NCBI GenBank assembly: GCA_025352915.1
Contig: JANXSA010000652.1
Location: forward strand, 1 to 19,523
DNA length: 19,523 nt
DNA from: Rhodospirillales bacterium
GTDB taxonomy: Bacteria > Pseudomonadota > Alphaproteobacteria > Acetobacterales > Acetobacteraceae
Direction of reading: 5' to 3'
How positions within the stretch are numbered: position 1 is the first letter of the stretch; each line of letters opens with the position of its first letter. The notes under the pieces are model-generated. The model did not search any database. It had not been told where the DNA came from and saw only the letters and a program-made list of their open reading frames with translations. Position numbers and translations under genes: made by a program. Below, in pieces: positions 14,427 through 19,523 of this stretch.

Positions 14427-15914
14427 TCAGGCCGGCACGGCCTTCTCCCGTTTGCGCTGCACCGAGCTTGGGATTCGCAGCGCATCCCGATATTTGGCCA
14501 CGGTCCGGCGGGCAATGTCCACGCCTTCGCGACGCAGGGCCGCCACGATCGCGTCATCCGACAGAATATCGTCGACGGTTTCCGCATCGATCATGGCGTT
14601 GATACGGTGTCTTATCGATTCCGCGCTGTGGCTTTCCCCCCCCCCGGTGGCGCCGATCGCGGTGGTGAAGAAGTATTTCAGCTCATATGTGCCACGCGGC
14701 GTGGCGATGTATTTGCTGCTGGTCACCCGGCTGACCGTGCTCTCGTGCAACTCGGTCGCCTCGGCCACGTCGCGCAGGATCAACGGTCGCAGATGGGCCA
14801 CGCCGAGGCGGAAGAAGCCGTCCTGGCGCCGGACGATCTCGGCGGACACCTTCAGGATCGTCTGGGCCCGCTGTTGCAGCGACTTCACCAGCCATGTGGC
14901 GGTTTGCAACTTGTCGTTGACGAAGGCGCGGTCGTCCTTGCTGGCGTTGGACAGCACGCGGGCGGTGAAGCTCTGGTTCACCAGCACGCGCGGCATGGTC
15001 TCGGGGTTCAGTTCCAAAACCCAGCCGCCATCCGGCGCCCGGCGCATCAGGATGTCGGGCACCACCGGCAGCGGCGGGGTGGCGTCCCAGGTAGCGCCGG
15101 GCTTGGGGTCGAGCGCGCGTATCTCGGCGATCATGTCGGTCAGGTCCGCGGCATCGACGCCACAGACCGCCATCAGCTTCTTGTGCTCGCGCCGCCCCAG
15201 TAATTCCAGATTGTCGAGCAGCATCTGCATCGCCGGGTCCAGCCGGTTCTTTTCGGCCAGCTGGACCGCGAGGCACTCCGCCAGCGAGGTGGCGAACATG
15301 CCGACCGGCTCGAAGCGCATCATCCGCGCCCGCACCGCCTCGATCCGGTCCAGCGGCGTGCCCATGGCGTCGGCCAGCGCCTGCGGCATGGCCGAAAGCC
15401 GGCCCGACGGCTCAAGCAGCGCGATCAGGTAGGCGCCGATCAGCCGGTCGGCGGGATCGCGGAAGCTCAGGCGCATTTGTTCGCCGAGGTGCTCGCGTAG
15501 CGTCGGCCCGGCATTGGCGATGTCGTCCAGGCCGCGCTCGTCGTCGTCGAAGGCGGTGTTGCCGCCGCTGCCGGTGCGCACGCCATCGCCGGCGCCGCCG
15601 GGGTCGTAGCTGTTGCTGTCGTCGATCTCCAGCGGTGCGGCATCGGCGCTGGGCAACTGGCCGGATTCAGCGGCGACGGCGGAATCGCTCGGCTCGATGC
15701 CGGGGATCGCCACTTGGTCGGGGGCCGCGCGCTCGACCCCAGGGGTCTCCGGCCGGTCGTCACGCTCGAGCAGCGGGTTGCGCTCCAGCTCCTCCTCGAC
15801 GAAGGCGTTGGCCTCCATGTTGGAGAACTGCAACAGCTTGATCGCCTGCCGCAGCTGCGGCGTCATCACCAGCGTCTGTGATTGGCGCAGGTCCAGGCGG
15901 GGTCCGATCGCCAT
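14427..15914 (-). CDS. rpoN: RNA polymerase sigma-54 factor
   Basis: A 495-residue sigma-54. Region I is Gln/Leu-rich (LDLRQSQTLVMTPQLRQAIK, residues 8-27). An acidic, variable region II follows (about 50-140), then the core-binding region, the HTH region around ILRDVAEATELHESTVSRVT, and a perfect-looking RpoN box ARRTVAKYRD (468-477). It directs polymerase to -24/-12 promoters with enhancer-binding activators, for example in nitrogen metabolism and motility. It contains a G10 run (plus-strand C at 14636-14645) encoding the Gly-Gly-Gly at 424-426, upstream of the RpoN box. The start at 15914 gives the canonical N terminus although the ribosome-binding site is weak. It follows lptB after 69 bp. 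Confidence 0.96.
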   Translation of the reverse strand: MAIGPRLDLRQSQTLVMTPQLRQAIKLLQFSNMEANAFVEEELERNPLLERDDRPETPGVERAAPDQVAIPGIEPSDSAVAAESGQLPSADAAPLEIDDSNSYDPGGAGDGVRTGSGGNTAFDDDERGLDDIANAGPTLREHLGEQMRLSFRDPADRLIGAYLIALLEPSGRLSAMPQALADAMGTPLDRIEAVRARMMRFEPVGMFATSLAECLAVQLAEKNRLDPAMQMLLDNLELLGRREHKKLMAVCGVDAADLTDMIAEIRALDPKPGATWDATPPLPVVPDILMRRAPDGGWVLELNPETMPRVLVNQSFTARVLSNASKDDRAFVNDKLQTATWLVKSLQQRAQTILKVSAEIVRRQDGFFRLGVAHLRPLILRDVAEATELHESTVSRVTSSKYIATPRGTYELKYFFTTAIGATGGGESHSAESIRHRINAMIDAETVDDILSDDAIVAALRREGVDIARRTVAKYRDALRIPSSVQRKREKAVPA

Positions 15915-15983
15915 CAGCGGATCACCGGCGCGGGCGGTCGGTCAAAGCAAGAAGCGTGCTCAGCAATTGTCATGCCAAGCAGT

Positions 15984-16775
15984 TTATAGCGAAAACCTTT
16001 CGCCCAGGTAGACACGGCGCACATCTTCGTTCGCCACCACCTCCTGTGGTACCCCCTCCATCAGCACCTGGCCGTCGTGCATGATGTAAGCTCGATCAAT
16101 GATTTCAAGGGTTTCTCGGACATTGTGGTCGGTGATCAACACTCCGATACCGCGGTGTTTCAAATGCGAGACTAAATCTCGAATTTCGCCCACCGCGATC
16201 GGGTCGATGCCCGCCAGCGGTTCGTCGAGCAGGACATAGCTGGGCTGCGTCGCCAGCGCCCGCGCAATCTCGACCCGCCGCCGCTCGCCGCCGGACAGCG
16301 CCAGCGCCGGGGTGCGGCGCAGATGCCCGATGCCGAATTCCGCCAGCAACTCCTCCAGCATGTGGTCGCGCCGGTCACGGTCGGGCTCGACCACCTCAAG
16401 CGCCGCCATCACGTTCTGCTCGACATTCAGCCCGCGAAACACGCTGGCTTCCTGTGGCAGATAGCCGATGCCGAGCCGGGCGCGGCGATACATCGGCAGG
16501 GTGGTGATGTCGTGGCCATCCAGGCTAATGGTGCCGGTATCCGGCTGCACCAGGCCGACGATCATGTAGAAGGTCGTGGTCTTGCCGGCGCCGTTGGGAC
16601 CGAGAAGGCCGACCGCCTCGCCGCGGCGCAGGCTGATCGAGACGTTCCGCACCACCGGGCGCTTGCGATAAACTTTCCCCACCCCTGTGGCCGCAATCCC
16701 GGCGGCGCTCGGCGCTGGCGCGACGGCGCCGTCACCGTCCACCACGCGCAACGGCGCACCTGATGCGGCGCTCAA
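15984..16775 (-). CDS. lptB: LPS export ABC transporter ATP-binding protein LptB
   Basis: A 263-residue ATPase that powers extraction of lipopolysaccharide from the inner membrane with LptF/LptG. Walker [10 protein letters not shown] (59-67), Q-loop YLPQEASVF, signature LSGGE (160-164), Walker B VLLDEP (181-186) and the H-loop TDHNVRET (His217) are all intact and in the usual LptB wording. The apparent start is TTG at 16775, which overlaps the lptA stop (TTGA). It adds about 25 Ala/Pro-rich residues before the usual N terminus. GTG codons at residues 11-12 are alternatives, and no ATG is available upstream of the core. lptF and lptG are not in the window. Confidence 0.94.
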   Translation of the reverse strand: MSAASGAPLRVVDGDGAVAPAPSAAGIAATGVGKVYRKRPVVRNVSISLRRGEAVGLLGPNGAGKTTTFYMIVGLVQPDTGTISLDGHDITTLPMYRRARLGIGYLPQEASVFRGLNVEQNVMAALEVVEPDRDRRDHMLEELLAEFGIGHLRRTPALALSGGERRRVEIARALATQPSYVLLDEPLAGIDPIAVGEIRDLVSHLKHRGIGVLITDHNVRETLEIIDRAYIMHDGQVLMEGVPQEVVANEDVRRVYLGERFSL

Positions 16776-17659
16776 CGGCTCGCGCCCGGCGTGCTGTTTG
16801 GCATGATCACACCCTGAACCCGCGCGCCGGGGTCGGCCAGCATGCGGGCGACGCCGGTGCGCATGTTCACATCGGCGGCCGGGCCGTTGATTTGGTTCTG
16901 CCCACTGGTCACCCGGACATTGCCGATCACCCGCGCCACCCCGGTCTCCGGCAGGTAGACGGCGCGATCGCCGCGCACGATATCGGTCACGGTGCGCGCC
17001 TCGACGTTGCCATAGGCCTCCATGCGCTTGAGCTTGCTATTCGCCCCCGGTGGCTCGGTTCCGCCGGGTGCCAACACTGGCCGCGGCGCCGCCGGCTTGT
17101 CCTCCTCGATGAAGGCCACCAGCGTGTCGGCGGCTAGGCGGCGGGCATCGGACGTGACCGCCACCGCATTGCCGCGCGCCACCGCCATGCGCTTCTGCGA
17201 CCAGTATTCCAGGCTGTCGCGCGCGGTCAGCACCTGGCTCGGCGTGGTCAGCTTCAGGCCGCGCCCGGTCATCACCATCACCGCCTGATCGATGTCGTAG
17301 ACCGCGCGATCACCCACCGCCTCGTCGGTTGGCGTGAAGATGCGGACATTGCCCTCGGCTTCCAGGCGGTAGATCTCGTTGCCGCCGGTATCGCTTGCCG
17401 CACCGGGCTGCGCGGTACCCGTCGGCGCCGTGCCGGCCTTCTTGCGATAGCGTGCAATCAGCCGGTCGGCGATCACGGTCACGTTGTCGCGCACGGCGCG
17501 CGCGTCGCCGGTGGCCACCACCATCTGCTCCGCCTCGCGCCACTCGAAGCCTTCGCGCGCGGTGATGGCAACTGGCCCGCCGCTGGACAGATCGATTTGT
17601 TGCGCCTGCGCCGAGGCGGGCACCAGGGTAGCAAGGAACAGAAGTGCCCATACCCGCAT
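16772..17659 (-). CDS. lptA: Periplasmic LPS-bridge protein LptA, with two OstA-like repeats
   Basis: A 295-residue secreted protein with a signal peptide ([20 protein letters not shown], cleavage probably after an Ala near 19). The beta-jellyroll OstA-type fold shows as [27 protein letters not shown] near the N terminus. A clear internal duplication is visible: [25 protein letters not shown] (about 98-122) against [25 protein letters not shown] (about 212-236). LptA forms the periplasmic bridge carrying LPS from LptC to LptD. The protein is much longer than the enterobacterial LptA (about 185 residues). The start overlaps the lptC stop by one base, and the stop overlaps lptB by four. Confidence 0.9.
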   Translation of the reverse strand: MRVWALLFLATLVPASAQAQQIDLSSGGPVAITAREGFEWREAEQMVVATGDARAVRDNVTVIADRLIARYRKKAGTAPTGTAQPGAASDTGGNEIYRLEAEGNVRIFTPTDEAVGDRAVYDIDQAVMVMTGRGLKLTTPSQVLTARDSLEYWSQKRMAVARGNAVAVTSDARRLAADTLVAFIEEDKPAAPRPVLAPGGTEPPGANSKLKRMEAYGNVEARTVTDIVRGDRAVYLPETGVARVIGNVRVTSGQNQINGPAADVNMRTGVARMLADPGARVQGVIMPNSTPGASR

Positions 17660-18345
17660 CAGCGTGACCCCCCCTTCAGAACCAGCCGCGCCGGCCCGGT
17701 GAACTGCACCACCGCCCCACGGTCCAGCACGGTGAAGCCCTGGGCGTCCAGCACGCCGAACGGCCCCTCGACATGCACCATCTCGTGACTGGCCGCCGCG
17801 TTGGCCTTCATGTCGATACTCGCCGCCGCAGTTTGCAACACGGTGCCGTCGTCGCGATACAGCGTGACGTCGCCCGAAAGATCCAGGCGGTTCAGCTTTT
17901 GCTCGAAAACGCCCTGCCGAGCCTGGACCATGAGCCATTCGCCGGATTGCAGCTGCATGTCGGCCTTGGGCGCATCGAGGTCGGTGCGCTCGGGCCCAAC
18001 CTGGCGGACCTTGGTCGCGGTGACGGTATAGGGGCGGCCGGCAGCGTCGACGCCCTGGTAGTGCGCGTCGGTCAACTGCCCGCCCTCGGGGGTAATATCG
18101 GCGCGCCGGTAGCTGATGCGGCCGCGATCGCCGTTGCTGTTCAGCTCGGGATAGAAGGCGACCAGCAGCAACAGGCCAAGGGCCACGACCGGCAGCAGCC
18201 GCTTGGCCAGCCCCACCAGCCAGCGCCGGTGCGGGCGCACGGCATGGCGAATGCGGCGCGCATCGCCGAAGCTGCGCCCGCTGGCGCGGGGATCGGGCGC
18301 CCGCGGCGGCGTCTTGGGAGATGCGGGCATGGGAGCGATGCTCAT
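17659..18345 (-). CDS. lptC: LPS export protein LptC
   Basis: A 228-residue bitopic protein. A basic cytosolic N terminus of about 45 residues is followed by one membrane helix (LLPVVALGLLLLVAFYP, about 50-66) and a periplasmic OstA-like jellyroll domain (about 75-225) with strands such as YTVTATKVRQVG and LNRLDLSGDVTLYRDDGTVL. LptC receives LPS from LptB2FG and hands it to LptA. The long basic N-terminal tail is notable compared with the short E. coli one. The ATG at 18345 has an AAGGCAGG sequence just upstream. It follows kdsD after 39 bp and overlaps lptA by one base. Confidence 0.9.
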   Translation of the reverse strand: MSIAPMPASPKTPPRAPDPRASGRSFGDARRIRHAVRPHRRWLVGLAKRLLPVVALGLLLLVAFYPELNSNGDRGRISYRRADITPEGGQLTDAHYQGVDAAGRPYTVTATKVRQVGPERTDLDAPKADMQLQSGEWLMVQARQGVFEQKLNRLDLSGDVTLYRDDGTVLQTAAASIDMKANAAASHEMVHVEGPFGVLDAQGFTVLDRGAVVQFTGPARLVLKGGSR

Positions 18346-18384
18346 GCGCCTGCCTTTTCGCGCTGGGATAGTGGCAAGCCCATA

Positions 18385-19368
18385 CTAGGCCACTCCCACC
18401 CGCAACAGGTCGTGAATGTGCAGGATCCCCAGCGGACGCTGCTGTGGATCGACCACGAACAGCGCGGTGATCGGGCGCACGGGATCGTTCATCAGATGCA
18501 GCGCCTCGGCCGCCAGCGCTTCCGGCCCGATGGTGCGCGGCGCCGCGTTCATCACCTCTCCCAGCCGGCGCGCCAGCAGGTCGGCCCCCATGGCGCGCCG
18601 CAGATCGCCATCGGTGAAGATGCCGCAAAGGCTGCCCTGGCCATCCACCACCCCCAAGCAGCCGAAGCGCTTGCCGGTCATCAGCAACAGTGCCGCATCC
18701 ATTGCCGTGTCGGGGCCGGCCAGCGGAAGTGCGTCGCCGCCATGCATGATCTCGCGCACCCGCAGCAAGCGTGCGCCCAGTTTCCCGCCGGGATGGAACT
18801 GGCGGAAATCCGCCGGCCCAAAGCCCCGTCGCGTCAGCAGCGCCACCGCCAGCGCGTCGCCTAGTGCCATCTGCATGGTGGTCGAGGTGGTCGGCGCCAG
18901 CCCCATCGGGCACGCCTCGCGCGCCGCCGGCAGCAACAAGGCGACATCGGCGGCGGTCGCCAGCGCACTGCCGGCCCGCGCCGTGATCGCCACCAGCGGC
19001 AGGCCAAAGCGCCGCGAATGCGCCACCAGGTCGGCCAGCTCCGCCGTCTCGCCGGAATTAGACAGCGCCAGCACGGCATCACCCGGCACGATCATGCCGA
19101 GATCGCCATGGCTCGCCTCGGCCGGATGCACAAACAGCGCCGGCGCGCCGGTGGATGCCAGGGTCGCGGCAATCTTGCGCGCCACATGCCCCGACTTGCC
19201 CATGCCGGAGACGACGATGCGCCCGCTGGTCGCGGCCAACAGGTCCACAGCGCGGGCAAACCCCGCGTCCAGGCCGGCGGCAAGCGCCTGCAGCCCGGCC
19301 GCCTCGGCGGCAAGCACATCTCGGGCGACATCAAGGTCGCTCGCCAGGGGCGCGAGGGCGGCAGTCAT
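18385..19368 (-). CDS. kdsD: Arabinose-5-phosphate isomerase (KdsD/GutQ type)
   Basis: A 327-residue enzyme interconverting ribulose 5-phosphate and arabinose 5-phosphate, the first step to Kdo for LPS. The N-terminal SIS domain shows GMGKSGHVARKIAATLASTG, the catalytic-type HPAEASHGDLGM (His and Glu/Asp) and SNSGET. Two CBS domains follow, with VREIMH and IFTDGDLRRAM, ending in GILHIHDLLRVGVA. The start is taken as ATG 19368; a GTG at 19389 in the same frame is an alternative and neither has a strong ribosome-binding site. It leads the kdsD-lptC-lptA-lptB-rpoN-hpf cluster; kdsC, common at this position in gammaproteobacteria, is absent. Confidence 0.93.
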   Translation of the reverse strand: MTAALAPLASDLDVARDVLAAEAAGLQALAAGLDAGFARAVDLLAATSGRIVVSGMGKSGHVARKIAATLASTGAPALFVHPAEASHGDLGMIVPGDAVLALSNSGETAELADLVAHSRRFGLPLVAITARAGSALATAADVALLLPAAREACPMGLAPTTSTTMQMALGDALAVALLTRRGFGPADFRQFHPGGKLGARLLRVREIMHGGDALPLAGPDTAMDAALLLMTGKRFGCLGVVDGQGSLCGIFTDGDLRRAMGADLLARRLGEVMNAAPRTIGPEALAAEALHLMNDPVRPITALFVVDPQQRPLGILHIHDLLRVGVA

Positions 19369-19495
19369 CGGCGGTGCATTCCAGCCCACGGAGGAGCGCT
19401 GAGGGGCGGCGACAGGACATGGTGCCGCGCAGCATCTTGTCGAAGGAAGGGAGTTACGGCGGCTGCGGCGTCGCGGTCAAGCAAGCCTCCGGCGG
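19369..19495 (-). promoter_or_regulatory. Leader and upstream region of kdsD, no clear gene
   Basis: This stretch carries no credible coding region. A TTGACC hexamer (19480-19475 on the minus strand) could be a -35, but the sequence 18 bp on (TAACTC) is a poor -10. I can therefore say only that the kdsD promoter probably lies here. Confidence 0.2.
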
Positions 19496-19523
19496 CAAAG
19501 GGCCGGGGGCCCTTTGATCCCAT
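19496..19523 (-). repeat. Further copy of the intergenic hairpin repeat (cut by the window edge)
   Basis: A perfect 9-bp stem CAAAGGGCC/GGCCCTTTG with a 3-nt loop spans 19496-19516. The 14 bases CCCTTTGATCCCAT at the edge are the exact reverse complement of 3992-4005 in the repeat element near 4 kb. Relative to that copy, the paired position 8 changes from T-A to C-G, keeping the stem intact. The rest of the element lies outside the window. Confidence 0.65.

Noticed and set aside
17668..17674. A C7 run near the 3' end of lptC
   Set aside because: It is short and expected by chance in such GC-rich DNA; it falls in the last few codons where a shift would matter little.

Overview
The window reads as a chromosomal segment of a high-GC alphaproteobacterium, most likely of the Rhodospirillales and probably the Acetobacteraceae. 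The reasons are the protein content (the Hsp20 and DUF1150-type pair, a DUF2336-type protein, a long-form hibernation factor, dapD-dapE close to def-fmt-truA), the GC- and Ala/Arg-rich coding sequence, and intergenic hairpin repeats of a kind I associate with Acetobacteraceae. The taxonomic call is inference, because there is no rRNA or other direct marker. Nearly all of the sequence is housekeeping DNA. I see no transposase, integrase, phage gene, CRISPR array, tRNA or rRNA.

Layout. (1) 1-1630, minus strand: the ribosome and membrane-insertion operon rpmH-rnpA-yidD-yidC (yidC runs off the left edge), with a good sigma-70-like promoter upstream of rpmH. (2) 1663-3775, plus strand: a TVP38/TMEM64-type membrane protein overlapping a mercuric-reductase-like flavoprotein. 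(3) 3804-4054: an inverted pair of double-hairpin repeats between convergent genes. (4) 4069-5264, minus strand: Hsp20, a DUF1150-type protein and a rhodanese, preceded by a ROSE-like RNA thermometer candidate. (5) 5404-7624, plus strand: def-fmt-truA. (6) 7611-10732, minus strand: dapD-dapE followed by two mutually paralogous five-helix membrane proteins. (7) 10918-13628, plus strand: a PAS/GAF-like/GGDEF diguanylate cyclase coupled to a DUF2336-type protein. (8) 13629-13762: an almost fully palindromic AT-rich element filling another convergent gap. (9) 13763-19368, minus strand: kdsD-lptC-lptA-lptB-rpoN-hpf, the LPS transport and sigma-54 cluster, here without kdsC or a following ptsN.

The genes form four physiological blocks: translation and protein maturation (rpmH, rnpA, yidD, yidC, def, fmt, truA, hpf), cell envelope (kdsD, lptCAB, and dapDE for meso-diaminopimelate and lysine), stress (Hsp20 set), and signalling (GGDEF with DUF2336, rpoN). 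Many neighbours overlap by 1-8 nt (TGATG, ATGA, TTGA junctions), which points to translational coupling. The most interesting non-coding signal is the double-hairpin module. Its stems differ between copies by compensatory changes, while the 6-nt linker, the 3-nt loop and a 14-nt tail are identical.
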